DNA of 21,257 bases, taken from the NCBI GenBank assembly GCA_964534705.1, contig CAZHPY010000022.1, positions 1 through 21,257 on the forward strand, written 5' to 3'. Below are positions 7,254 through 14,316 of this stretch, piece by piece (position 1 is the first letter of the stretch; each line of letters opens with the position of its first letter). The notes under the pieces are model-generated. The model made no database searches. It saw only the letters and a program-made list of their open reading frames with translations, and was not told the origin of the DNA. The position numbers and the translations under genes were made by a program. This DNA is from CAZHPY01 sp964534705 (GTDB lineage: Bacteria > Omnitrophota > Gorgyraeia > 2-01-FULL-45-10).

Positions 7254-8654
7254 TTAAGCTATCCCCTTGCATGCGCGTTTTTCCAGCGCTTTTTTCGAGG
7301 GTGGTTTGCATATGGTCGTGGGATATTTTCCCGTGAAACAGGCCGTGCAGAATTCTTCTTTGGGCAACATCATGGAACTTAACATTCCCTCAAGGCTCAG
7401 GTATTTCAGGCTGTCCACGCCTATAAAATCTTTTATTTCTTCTATGGAATGATTGGATGCTATCAGTTCCTTTTTGGTCGGAAAGTCTATGCCGTAAAAA
7501 CACGGGCTTATCAGCGGAGGGCAGCTTACCCGCATGTGTATTTCCGCGGCGCCGGCTTCTCGCAGCGAACGCACCCTGCTGCGGGACGTCGTTCCCCTGA
7601 CGATGGAATCCTCGACCACGACTATGCGTTTACCCTTCAGGACGTCCTTGATGGGGTTGAGCTTTACTTTTACCTTGAAATCCCTTATCAATTGGCTTGG
7701 CTGTATGAATGTCCTTCCTATGTAATGGTTCCTTACATATGCCATTTCAAGCGGGATCCCGGATGCCTCGGAGTATCCCAGCGCGGCGTAATTACCTGAA
7801 TCAGGTATAGGCATTACGCAATCAGCCGAGGTCGGATATTCTTTGGCAAGGGCCCTGCCAAGGTTTTTTCTTGCCAGATAAACGCTTTTAGTGAATATGT
7901 TGCTGTCCGGCCTCGCAAAATATATGTATTCGAATATACAGAATGAGTGGCGCGCAGAAGGCGGCTGCTTAAGCGAAGTCAGGCCGTTCTTGTCGATTAT
8001 GACCACCTCGCCGGGCTCTACATCCCTTACATACGTAGCCCCTATCATGTCCAGGGCGCAGGTCTCGCTTGCCACTACATAGGCGTTATCGATCTTACCT
8101 ATGCAAAGGGGCCTGAACCCGTAAGGGTCGCGCGTCGCATATATGGCATCATTAAGTAAAAGCACAAATGAATAAGCGCCTTCCATTTTAGATAAAATAG
8201 GCACTATTTTCTGCCTGTAATTATTAAGCTGGTCCCTTACAAGGAAATGCACTATTAATTCGGAGTCCATCGTTGTCTGCAGTATAGAGCCGGAGTCTTC
8301 CAGTTCGTTCCTGAGAGCTACGGAATTCGTGAGGTTTCCGTTGTGCGCAACGGCTATGAACCCTTTTTTATGGTTTATCAGGAGAGGCTGGACGTTCTTG
8401 GCAATGCTTGAACCGGTCGTGGAATATCTCACGTGCCCTACGGCAACCGGCCCTTTGAGCTTCTTAAGGTTTTCTTCCGTGAATACAGTGCCGACAAGGC
8501 CCATGCCTTTTTGTATATGGACTTTCTTGTAATCGTAACTGACTATGCCGCAGGATTCCTCCCCCCTGTGCTGAAGGGCGTATAACGCCAGATAAGCCAG
8601 TCTCGCCGCATCTTTATGGCCGTGTATACCTACAACTCCGCAATAATCTTTCAT
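7254..8654 (-). CDS. purF: Amidophosphoribosyltransferase (iron-sulfur type)
   Basis: The 466-residue enzyme catalyses the first committed step of purine synthesis, PRPP plus glutamine to phosphoribosylamine. The class II glutaminase nucleophile is C5, so a four-residue propeptide must be removed, as in the Bacillus enzyme. The PRPP loop VVVEDSIVRGTT is at about 345-356. Four cysteines match the Bacillus-type [4Fe-4S] ligands: C239 (SFCIFEYIYFARPDS), C385 (SPCFYGID), and C436 and C439 (FCTACFTGKYP). This predicts an oxygen-sensitive Fe-S enzyme. The start overlaps the carB C-half stop by 4 nt (ATGA), and AAGG lies a few bases upstream of the ATG. guaA follows after 1 nt. Confidence 0.97.
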   Translation of the reverse strand: MKDYCGVVGIHGHKDAARLAYLALYALQHRGEESCGIVSYDYKKVHIQKGMGLVGTVFTEENLKKLKGPVAVGHVRYSTTGSSIAKNVQPLLINHKKGFIAVAHNGNLTNSVALRNELEDSGSILQTTMDSELIVHFLVRDQLNNYRQKIVPILSKMEGAYSFVLLLNDAIYATRDPYGFRPLCIGKIDNAYVVASETCALDMIGATYVRDVEPGEVVIIDKNGLTSLKQPPSARHSFCIFEYIYFARPDSNIFTKSVYLARKNLGRALAKEYPTSADCVMPIPDSGNYAALGYSEASGIPLEMAYVRNHYIGRTFIQPSQLIRDFKVKVKLNPIKDVLKGKRIVVVEDSIVRGTTSRSRVRSLREAGAAEIHMRVSCPPLISPCFYGIDFPTKKELIASNHSIEEIKDFIGVDSLKYLSLEGMLSSMMLPKEEFCTACFTGKYPTTICKPPSKKALEKRACKGIA

Positions 8655-10219
8655 TTTTTACCTTTTGCGTGGTACTCCTGTAATGGAGCCACTGACATTT
8701 TAGGTTTCTTTATCAGGTTTTCTATGCCGTTTACGGTTGCCTGCGCGCCTGACACTGTAGTTACCAGCGCAATGTTATAAAGGATGGCATGTGACCTTAT
8801 CTGCAGCTCGTCTTCCTTTGTATGTTTTCCGGAAGGTGTATTTATTAATAACGATATCTTCCCGTCTTTCATGAGGTCTATTATATTCGGCCTGCCTTCA
8901 TTGAGCTTGGGCAGGACCTGCACGTCAATATCGTTGCTCCTGAGGGCATCGGCCGTTCCGCTTGTCGACATTATTTTAAAACCAAGATCGGCAAGCTTTT
9001 TCGCGACAAATATTATGTTTCTCTTATCCTGGTTCTTTACGCTGATAAATACATTTCCTTTTGTCGGCAGTTTTTGCCCGGCCGCTATCTGGCTCTTAGC
9101 ATATGCCAGCCCGAATGTATCGGCAATACCCATCACTTCTCCTGTGGATTTCATTTCAGGCCCCAATATGGCGTCTACGCCGGGGAACCTTATGAAAGGA
9201 AAGACAGATTCTTTTACAGTTACGTAATTTATGGCCCTTTCTTTGGTAAAACCCAATTCCTTCAGCGATCTCCCCATCATTATCTTAGTGGCCAGTTTTG
9301 CCAGCGGGACGCCTATGGCCTTGCTTACGAACGGGACAGTCCTTGAGGCCCTGGGGTTGACTTCAAGCACATATACTATGTTATTCTTGACCGCGAACTG
9401 GATGTTCATCAGCCCTTTGACCTTTAATTCTTTCGCCATCGCGTATGTATTTTTTCTTATTGCTTCCAGGATGTCCTTACCGAGGGTGTGCGGCGGCAGG
9501 ACCATCGCGCTGTCACCGGAGTGTATGCCCGCTTCTTCGATATGCTCAAGTATGCCGCCGATCACGCAGTTCTCGCCGTCAGCGATCGCGTCAACGTCCA
9601 CTTCCATTGCGTCTTCAAGGAATTTATCGATCAGTATGGGCCTTTCCGGGGACGCTTCAACGGCTTTTTCCATATAATCCGAAAGGCTCTTCTCGTCATA
9701 AACTATCTCCATTGCCCTGCCGCCCAGGACAAACGACGGCCTGACAACGACAGGATAGCCTATCTTTTCCGCGATCCTCTTCGACTCTTCGAAAGACGTT
9801 GCGGTACCGTTATCCGGCTGGACAAGTTTTAACTTTTTGATCATTTGCTGGAACCGTTTCCTGTCCTCCGCGATATCGATAGAGTCAGGGCTCGTCCCGA
9901 GTATGTTAAGGCCGGCCTTTGCAAGAGGGCCTGATATGTTCAAAGGTGTCTGGCCGCCGAACTGGACTATGGCGCCTATAGGTTTTTCAATGGCTACTAT
10001 GCTTAGGACGTCTTCTACTGTAAGGGGCTCAAAATAGAGCTTGTCGGAGGTATCGTAATCGGTAGAGACCGTTTCGGGGTTACAATTTACCATTATGCTC
10101 TCATAGCCCTCTTCCCTCAGGGCATATGAAGCATGGCAGCAGCAGTAATCGAACTCTATGCCCTGTCCGATCCTGTTGGGACCGCCGCCTAATATCATTA
10201 CTTTTTTCTTTTCATTCAT
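8651..10219 (-). CDS. carB: Carbamoyl-phosphate synthase large subunit, C-terminal half (carbamate kinase-like plus allosteric domain)
   Basis: The 522-residue protein matches the second half of CarB. The second ATP-grasp module (about 1-385) starts with VMILGGGPNRIGQGIEFDY, which in one-piece CarB directly follows the oligomerisation domain. The MGS-like regulatory domain (about 386-515) follows. Residues aligning with the E. coli UMP pocket are mostly kept: T419, T422, K438 and N460 match T974, T977, K993 and N1015, while T1017 is replaced by P462. The frame extends upstream to a TTG at 10309, but those 30 residues are non-conserved and read through a palindrome. The ATG at 10219 is preferred, although no clear ribosome binding site precedes it. 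Its partner half lies 4.7 kb away at 14967-16652. Confidence 0.95.
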   Translation of the reverse strand: MNEKKKVMILGGGPNRIGQGIEFDYCCCHASYALREEGYESIMVNCNPETVSTDYDTSDKLYFEPLTVEDVLSIVAIEKPIGAIVQFGGQTPLNISGPLAKAGLNILGTSPDSIDIAEDRKRFQQMIKKLKLVQPDNGTATSFEESKRIAEKIGYPVVVRPSFVLGGRAMEIVYDEKSLSDYMEKAVEASPERPILIDKFLEDAMEVDVDAIADGENCVIGGILEHIEEAGIHSGDSAMVLPPHTLGKDILEAIRKNTYAMAKELKVKGLMNIQFAVKNNIVYVLEVNPRASRTVPFVSKAIGVPLAKLATKIMMGRSLKELGFTKERAINYVTVKESVFPFIRFPGVDAILGPEMKSTGEVMGIADTFGLAYAKSQIAAGQKLPTKGNVFISVKNQDKRNIIFVAKKLADLGFKIMSTSGTADALRSNDIDVQVLPKLNEGRPNIIDLMKDGKISLLINTPSGKHTKEDELQIRSHAILYNIALVTTVSGAQATVNGIENLIKKPKMSVAPLQEYHAKGKK

Positions 10220-10234
10220 TGTTATTCTATATCT

Positions 10235-10257
10235 ATCCCGCCATGAAGCGGCGGGAT
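10235..10257. repeat. Short REP-like palindrome before carB C-half
   Basis: Arms ATCCCGCC (10235-10242) and GGCGGGAT (10250-10257) pair perfectly over 8 bp around the loop ATGAAGC. The CCCGCC/GGCGGG arms and the GAA within the loop match the larger palindrome at 44-89. It ends 15 nt upstream of the carB C-half ATG. On the RNA it would form a stable hairpin close to the start codon. Confidence 0.6.
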
Positions 10258-10258
10258 T

Positions 10259-10285
10259 GTTTGCCTTGCTTAAGCGATAGCAAAC
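10259..10285. repeat. Leader hairpin GTTTGC/GCAAAC
   Basis: Arms GTTTGC (10259-10264) and GCAAAC (10280-10285) form a 6-bp stem around a loop that contains the palindrome GCTTAAGC. It abuts the REP-like element on one side and the terminator-like hairpin on the other, making three hairpins in a row in the leader of the purine operon. Confidence 0.4.
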
Positions 10286-10321
10286 AAAAAGACCGGTTAG
10301 AGATGACAATCCTCCCCGGCC
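10286..10321 (-). terminator. Terminator-like hairpin in the carB C-half/purine leader
   Basis: On the minus strand GGCCGG (10321-10316) pairs with CCGGTC (10296-10291), with one G-U pair. An inner GAG(G)AT/ATCTC stem closes on TGTC. TTTTTGTTTG follows directly. This is a modest intrinsic-terminator shape about 65 nt before the carB C-half ATG and downstream of a good promoter, so an attenuator role is possible. The stem is short, and the gene downstream is clearly meant to be expressed, so termination would have to be conditional or weak. Confidence 0.4.
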
Positions 10322-10379
10322 GCAATTTTTGCGTTGTGCGATAAGCTACTTGGTGTATGTTGTTCGAGCTCCCTGACTA

Positions 10380-10426
10380 TAGGCATTAATATTATCCATA
10401 TGTAAGGATATATATTATCATGCCTA
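10380..10426. promoter_or_regulatory. Inverted repeat over the purine-operon promoter, candidate operator
   Basis: TAGGCAT (10380-10386) and ATGCCTA (10420-10426) are perfect inverted arms. Inside them TAATATTATCC faces GGATATATATTA with a one-base bulge. The 47-bp element covers the -10 box and the expected transcription start of the promoter at 10414-10441. That position suits a repressor site, although an RNA role for its downstream arm cannot be excluded. The half-site TAGGCATTAA also occurs upstream of the GltB-like gene (21172-21181). Confidence 0.45.
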
Positions 10427-10441
10427 TTAGTGGTATGTCAA
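10414..10441 (-). promoter_or_regulatory. Sigma70-type promoter for carB C-half and the purine genes
   Basis: On the minus strand an exact TTGACA (10441-10436) is separated by 16 nt from GATAAT (10419-10414), which matches the consensus at five of six positions. The -35 box overlaps the stop codon of the DUF1846 gene. Transcription would start near 10407 and give a leader of about 185 nt before the ATG at 10219, carrying three hairpins. I recognise no known riboswitch in it. Confidence 0.7.
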
Positions 10442-11991
10442 GCGACAAAGAGGTTGCGGGATGAGAATTTACCGTCTGTGGTGAGGTTAACGCCCAGCAT
10501 TTTAAGGCCGACTTCATCGCCAGGCGTAGGTATATGCGTAATGTGTATTTCGCAGTTCCTTAGCTCCGTAAGCTTTTTCATGGCTATCTCTGCGGTATGG
10601 TTTGTCGTGGCGCTTATGGACAGGGATATCAGCGTTTCTTCCAGGTCCAGGCTTTCCTTTTCTCCGTTAAGTATTCCCTCTTTTAAATTTGAGATCTGCT
10701 TTATGATGTGAGGCGACAACAACAATATCTCATCGGGTATATTGGCAAGGACTTTTACGGCGTTCAATACCAGGCTCGAAGCCGCGTGCATTAACTGGGA
10801 ATTTTTCCCGGTTATGATACGCCCGTCCTTCAGTTGCAGCGCTGCTCCGCAGCAAATACCCTCAAAGCCCTTTCCTTTTTTCTCGGCATCTTCAGCCGCC
10901 TTGCGCGCCACTTCGACTACGGCCCTGTCAGTTACCTTTACTCCCATCCCTTCCATCAGGATGGCTACCCTGTCAACAGTCTCTTTCTTTTCTATGCCGA
11001 GCACGAATTCAGCGTTGTACCTGAAATACCTGCGGATCAATTCCTGCTTTGCGGCTTCCTGCACAACAGCATCGTTCACTATGCCGAAACCCGCCCTGTT
11101 TACGCCCATATCGGTCGGTGAGTTATAAGTCGGTAAATTGGCGCTTTTGTCCAGGATCCTGCTGAGCATCAGTTTTAAGATAGGGAAACTTTCGACGTCG
11201 CGGTTGTAGTTTATGGCCGTTTCATTATACTGGGCCAGGTGAAAAGGGTCCACCAGGTTAAAATCCATTATATCCGCTGTTGCGGCTTCGTAAGCTACGT
11301 TTACAGGGTGTTTTAACGGGATGTTCCATATGGGGAATGTCTCAAATTTAGCATAACCGGCATGAATGCCGCGTTTATGGTCATGGTAAAGCTGGGAAAG
11401 GCATATCGACAACTTGCCGCTGTTAGGCCCCGGCGCAGTGACCACTACGATCGGTTTCTTTGTCTCAATATAGTCATTCTTACCAAAACCATCATCGCTT
11501 ACCACCCTGTCGATATCGGTAGGATAATTGTCGATGGGATAATGAAGGTAGACTTTTACGCCCCTGCGTTCCAGCTTGTTCTTGAAGATCACCGCGGACG
11601 GCTGGTTTGTGAAACGCGTTATGACTACGGCCAGGATATCAAGCCCCCATTTTCTCAGGTCGTCTATAAGCTTTAAGGTTGCCGCGTCATATGTTATGCC
11701 GAAATCGCCGCGGACCCTGCCCTTTTCAATGTCTCCTGCATAAATACCGAGTACTATATCGATGTTATCTTTGAGGGATTGGAGGAGGCGTATCTTTACG
11801 TTGGGATCGTATCCCGGCAGGACCCTCGCTGCATGGTAATCAAAGCATAGCTTCCCGCCGAATTCAAGGTAGAGCTTATTATCTAATTTTTCTACACGGT
11901 TTAAGATGGCAGCGGTCTGTTCTTTCAGATATTTTTCATTATCGAAGCCCTGCTGCGCTATTGTGGGATCTTCATTCTTCTGCTTAATCAT
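10438..11991 (-). CDS. DUF1846 family protein
   Basis: A 517-residue, probably cytosolic protein matching the DUF1846 family, which has solved structures but no firmly assigned function that I can name. Landmarks are FDNEKYLKEQ near 16, KLYLEFGGKLCFDYHAARVLPG (39-60), and the phosphate-loop-like APGPNSGK at 186-193. There is no signal peptide or membrane segment. The only ATG that keeps the conserved FDNEKYL region is at 11991. It has no ribosome binding site and lies 9 nt after a -10 box, so translation is probably leaderless. The gene stands alone between the envelope-protein block and the carB C-half. Its link to nucleotide metabolism, if any, is only positional. Confidence 0.9.
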   Translation of the reverse strand: MIKQKNEDPTIAQQGFDNEKYLKEQTAAILNRVEKLDNKLYLEFGGKLCFDYHAARVLPGYDPNVKIRLLQSLKDNIDIVLGIYAGDIEKGRVRGDFGITYDAATLKLIDDLRKWGLDILAVVITRFTNQPSAVIFKNKLERRGVKVYLHYPIDNYPTDIDRVVSDDGFGKNDYIETKKPIVVVTAPGPNSGKLSICLSQLYHDHKRGIHAGYAKFETFPIWNIPLKHPVNVAYEAATADIMDFNLVDPFHLAQYNETAINYNRDVESFPILKLMLSRILDKSANLPTYNSPTDMGVNRAGFGIVNDAVVQEAAKQELIRRYFRYNAEFVLGIEKKETVDRVAILMEGMGVKVTDRAVVEVARKAAEDAEKKGKGFEGICCGAALQLKDGRIITGKNSQLMHAASSLVLNAVKVLANIPDEILLLSPHIIKQISNLKEGILNGEKESLDLEETLISLSISATTNHTAEIAMKKLTELRNCEIHITHIPTPGDEVGLKMLGVNLTTDGKFSSRNLFVA

Positions 11992-12000
11992 TAGGCAATG

Positions 12001-12030
12001 ATTATATATTTATTGGGCATCATTTGTAAA
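12001..12030 (-). promoter_or_regulatory. Promoter for the DUF1846 gene
   Basis: On the minus strand TTTACA (12030-12025) is followed after 18 nt by an exact TATAAT (12006-12001). The box ends 9 nt before the DUF1846 ATG, so transcription would start 0-4 nt before the start codon. The promoter lies in the 54-nt gap after the small anchored-protein gene. Confidence 0.65.
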
Positions 12031-12045
12031 GAAAATTCCGTATGG

Positions 12046-12423
12046 CTATATATCTCCTCCGATAAAATTTTTAAAATCCGCCATCGCTTTTTTGAATGTT
12101 TCAGGGTTTGACTGCCAGTCGCCGTATTGAGGCATCTGCATTACCCACTCCTCAAAGAGCGCCCACCTTAGCTTTGCGGACTGCGCCTGCTCTTCGCTTA
12201 ATCCCAGGTTGCCTTTTATGCTCGGCTGCATCACAGGCAGGTTTGTCTTGCCTTTATAGTTCTTTATAGGCACTACCTTGCCCGTAAGTATATTATATTT
12301 CGACGGTATAGTGACGCCTGCGATCTCATAGTTTACGGTGCGTAGAAATAAGGCCTTATAAGACATGACCAGCGAAAATACAATGAACACGGCCACTGCC
12401 GCCATAATAACTATTTTTTTCAT
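12046..12423 (-). CDS. Small membrane-anchored hypothetical protein
   Basis: I do not recognise the family. The 125-residue protein starts with MKK and one hydrophobic segment (about 4-20), which is either an uncleaved signal anchor or a signal peptide. A soluble, presumably extracytoplasmic part follows, with a tryptophan-rich C-terminal region (LRWALFEEWVMQMPQYGDWQ). GGGAGG lies 5 nt before the ATG, a convincing ribosome binding site. It starts 9 nt after the beta-propeller stop and is the last of the five exported or membrane-protein genes. It has no cysteine in the mature part. Confidence 0.8.
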   Translation of the reverse strand: MKKIVIMAAVAVFIVFSLVMSYKALFLRTVNYEIAGVTIPSKYNILTGKVVPIKNYKGKTNLPVMQPSIKGNLGLSEEQAQSAKLRWALFEEWVMQMPQYGDWQSNPETFKKAMADFKNFIGGDI

Positions 12424-12432
12424 TTTTCCTCC

Positions 12433-13158
12433 CTAGTTTTGAAGCTCTACTTTATACAAGTCGCTGTAAGTGCCTGTTACCCAGAAATGTTTCCCGTCCC
12501 AGGCTATGCCCGTGGTCTTTTTTACAGGTGACTTGAAGTAGCCTACCACATCCAGAGTATCCGGGTCAATTTTAAAAACACGGTTGTCGTACCAGGAGCT
12601 GACCCACAGACTTTTCCCGTCCCAGGCCATCTGGGACGGTTCCTGTATTTCGGTTATGTCATGGCTCTTTAAAATATTGAATTTACCATCCATCGTCAGG
12701 AGGCGGAACTTTGTTCCGGAAAGCGATCTCGTCCAGGTTATTAAAAACAGGTTTTTGCCGTTCCATGCCGCGCCTGCCGGATGCGCCGGTTCTACGGTGA
12801 ACTCTTTCTCCGCGCGCATGGCATCGTTGTCTATATGCGCGGTATATATTTTTTTAGAATCCCAGTCGCTTACTATATAAACGTCTTTTTCGGTGGAGGT
12901 TATTGCTTCCGTGAATGTGCCCACGGGGTCGATCTCCCTCTTTACCTTACCGCTCTCCGTATCTACTACCCATATTTTTCCTTTCAGGCCGTTACTGACC
13001 CATATATCCTTGCCGTCAAAATACAGGCCCTCATGATACCAGGTCGGTATTTGCACCTTGTTCACGACTTTGGTCTTTATGAGTTTTGGCTTGTCGGGAG
13101 AAAGGCCGATACAAAGGACCGATAAAGCTATAATGATGACAAGTTTTATCGTCTTCAT
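12433..13158 (-). CDS. Exported beta-propeller-like protein
   Basis: The 241-residue protein begins MKTIKLVIIIALSVLCIG, an N-terminal hydrophobic export signal or anchor. The cysteine there does not fit a good lipobox. The rest is made of repeats with the pattern W-(D/N)-GK-x-(L/I/F)-W-V-(S/T), for example FDGKDIWVSN, WDGKSLWVSSW and WDGKHFWVTG, alternating with KIDPDT or VVDTESG strands. This is typical of short beta-propellers of the YVTN/SMP-30/glutaminyl-cyclase style, but no enzyme motif can be named. The frame extends to a TTG at 13176 inside the upstream gene. The ATG at 13158, 2 nt after the upstream stop, gives a proper signal sequence. Confidence 0.8.
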   Translation of the reverse strand: MKTIKLVIIIALSVLCIGLSPDKPKLIKTKVVNKVQIPTWYHEGLYFDGKDIWVSNGLKGKIWVVDTESGKVKREIDPVGTFTEAITSTEKDVYIVSDWDSKKIYTAHIDNDAMRAEKEFTVEPAHPAGAAWNGKNLFLITWTRSLSGTKFRLLTMDGKFNILKSHDITEIQEPSQMAWDGKSLWVSSWYDNRVFKIDPDTLDVVGYFKSPVKKTTGIAWDGKHFWVTGTYSDLYKVELQN

Positions 13159-13160
13159 AT

Positions 13161-13850
13161 TCAGAATTGGTAGCAAAAAGAACTGCTCAACGAGGTCTCA
13201 TCTATAAAATGGCTCTCTATGCTTATATATGTATTTTTGGTCAGCCTGACGTTGCATCCCAGGATCGTCCCGGCGTAATAGGCGGGCGGCCGGTTCTTCC
13301 TGTCGATATCGTTTGTTTTTTGTATAAGGTTACCATATGAGAGTTTTGCACCGGCAAATGGAGTTAAGCGGCCTATCTCTTTTGAAGAGACCAATGAAAC
13401 CTGCCAGTCCTCATATATCGCGAAGCGCTTATCTCCGTTCAGGTTCCTGCTGGCCGGGTGTGTGCTGGTATGCTGGAATCCGGCGACCACAGACACCTTG
13501 TTCCTGATATCGTCCAGGACGCGAAGCCTGAAGCCGTATCCCCCTGCAAATCCGTAATTATGGTCAACCTTGGGGTGCGTGCCGCCCTTTTCCCTGGCAT
13601 TCCCGAAGCCGATCTTGCCATCCAGGGACAGCCAGTCAAAAACTCCGTATGACAAAGTGTAATAGTGCTGGTCGCTTTTTACGTTGCCGTAGGTATCGGC
13701 CAGGTCATGCTTGAATATGGCATTGTTCTGGTACCCGGTGGTATACTTGCCCTTGTAAGGCATTATAGTCCCGTCCGTAGGAGCAGCATGTGTTTTGATC
13801 GTGAAAAGGGATAAGAGAACCGCAAAGGCAAGTGTTACAAATTTTCGCAT
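13161..13850 (-). CDS. Predicted outer-membrane beta-barrel protein
   Basis: The 229-residue protein has a clear signal peptide (1-22, cleavage after THA). The mature part consists of alternating strands rich in Tyr, Gly and Phe (YYTLSYGVFDWLSLDGKIGFG, YGFAGGYGFRLRV, LTPFAGAKLSYG, YYAGTILGCNVRL) and ends in SSSFCYQF. A terminal phenylalanine in an amphipathic last strand is the usual signal for outer-membrane barrel assembly, so the cell is diderm. The strand count suggests a small barrel of 8-10 strands. The family is not identified. It lies between the HAMP protein (25 nt upstream) and the propeller gene (2 nt downstream). No strong ribosome binding site is seen. Confidence 0.82.
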   Translation of the reverse strand: MRKFVTLAFAVLLSLFTIKTHAAPTDGTIMPYKGKYTTGYQNNAIFKHDLADTYGNVKSDQHYYTLSYGVFDWLSLDGKIGFGNAREKGGTHPKVDHNYGFAGGYGFRLRVLDDIRNKVSVVAGFQHTSTHPASRNLNGDKRFAIYEDWQVSLVSSKEIGRLTPFAGAKLSYGNLIQKTNDIDRKNRPPAYYAGTILGCNVRLTKNTYISIESHFIDETSLSSSFCYQF

Positions 13851-13875
13851 GATTGGGACGATCTGGATCTTAGCG

Positions 13876-14304
13876 CTATTTAGCTACTTTATCAAGCAGC
13901 TTGTTCACCGATTCGATGAGCGGTTTTATATAATCATTTTTTCTTACGATAAGACGCGATCTTCCGTCGCCTTTTTTCGTCATCTCATCGAGGTTCCTCT
14001 GCAGCCTCTTCATGGGCCCTACCAGCCTGTGGCTGAAAATAAGACCCCATATCAATATCAGCAGGAAGATCGGTATGCCACTTAACAATATTGTCATATT
14101 TGTTTTGTGGAGTACCGGGTCGAGGCTTGCAGCAACAAAACCGGAGGTTTCCGGCATATTATTTATAATGTCGAATATGAGCAGGTATAAGTAAGTCCCT
14201 ACGAAAAATACAGGCACGACTATTGAGATGAGCAGCATGCCGAGTATCTTTATCTGGGCAGGCTCGTTTATAAAAAATTTTATTCGCGTGGGGAATTTAC
14301 CCAA
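13876..14304 (-). CDS. Two-helix membrane protein with a HAMP-like domain
   Basis: The 142-residue protein has two transmembrane helices (about 18-46 and 71-90) flanking a short extracytoplasmic loop. A HAMP-like segment follows (SHRLVGPMKRLQRNLDEMTKKGDGR, about 91-115, then VRKNDYIKPLIESVNKLLDKV). It has no kinase, cyclase or methyl-accepting domain, so it is a bare HAMP module. The start is a TTG at 14304, chosen because AGGAG lies 9 nt upstream and no in-frame ATG precedes the first helix. The ribosome binding site overlaps the stop of the thioredoxin-fold gene, indicating coupling. Proteins like this are often annotated as methyl-accepting chemotaxis protein fragments, but nothing here shows truncation. 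Confidence 0.8.
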   Translation of the reverse strand: MGKFPTRIKFFINEPAQIKILGMLLISIVVPVFFVGTYLYLLIFDIINNMPETSGFVAASLDPVLHKTNMTILLSGIPIFLLILIWGLIFSHRLVGPMKRLQRNLDEMTKKGDGRSRLIVRKNDYIKPLIESVNKLLDKVAK

Positions 14305-14316
14305 AATGCAATTCTC

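Noticed and set aside
10220..10309. A 30-residue N-terminal extension of the carB C-half from a TTG at 10309
   Set aside because: The extension is not conserved, reads through two palindromes, and its start is too close to the only SD-like sequence. The conserved domain begins at the ATG at 10219.
10322..10379. Riboswitch or tRNA-like fold in the purine leader
   Set aside because: Only a small CGCAA/TTGCG hairpin (10321-10333) and short palindromes are visible. No consensus core of a purine, PRPP or other known riboswitch, nor a tRNA cloverleaf, could be matched by eye.
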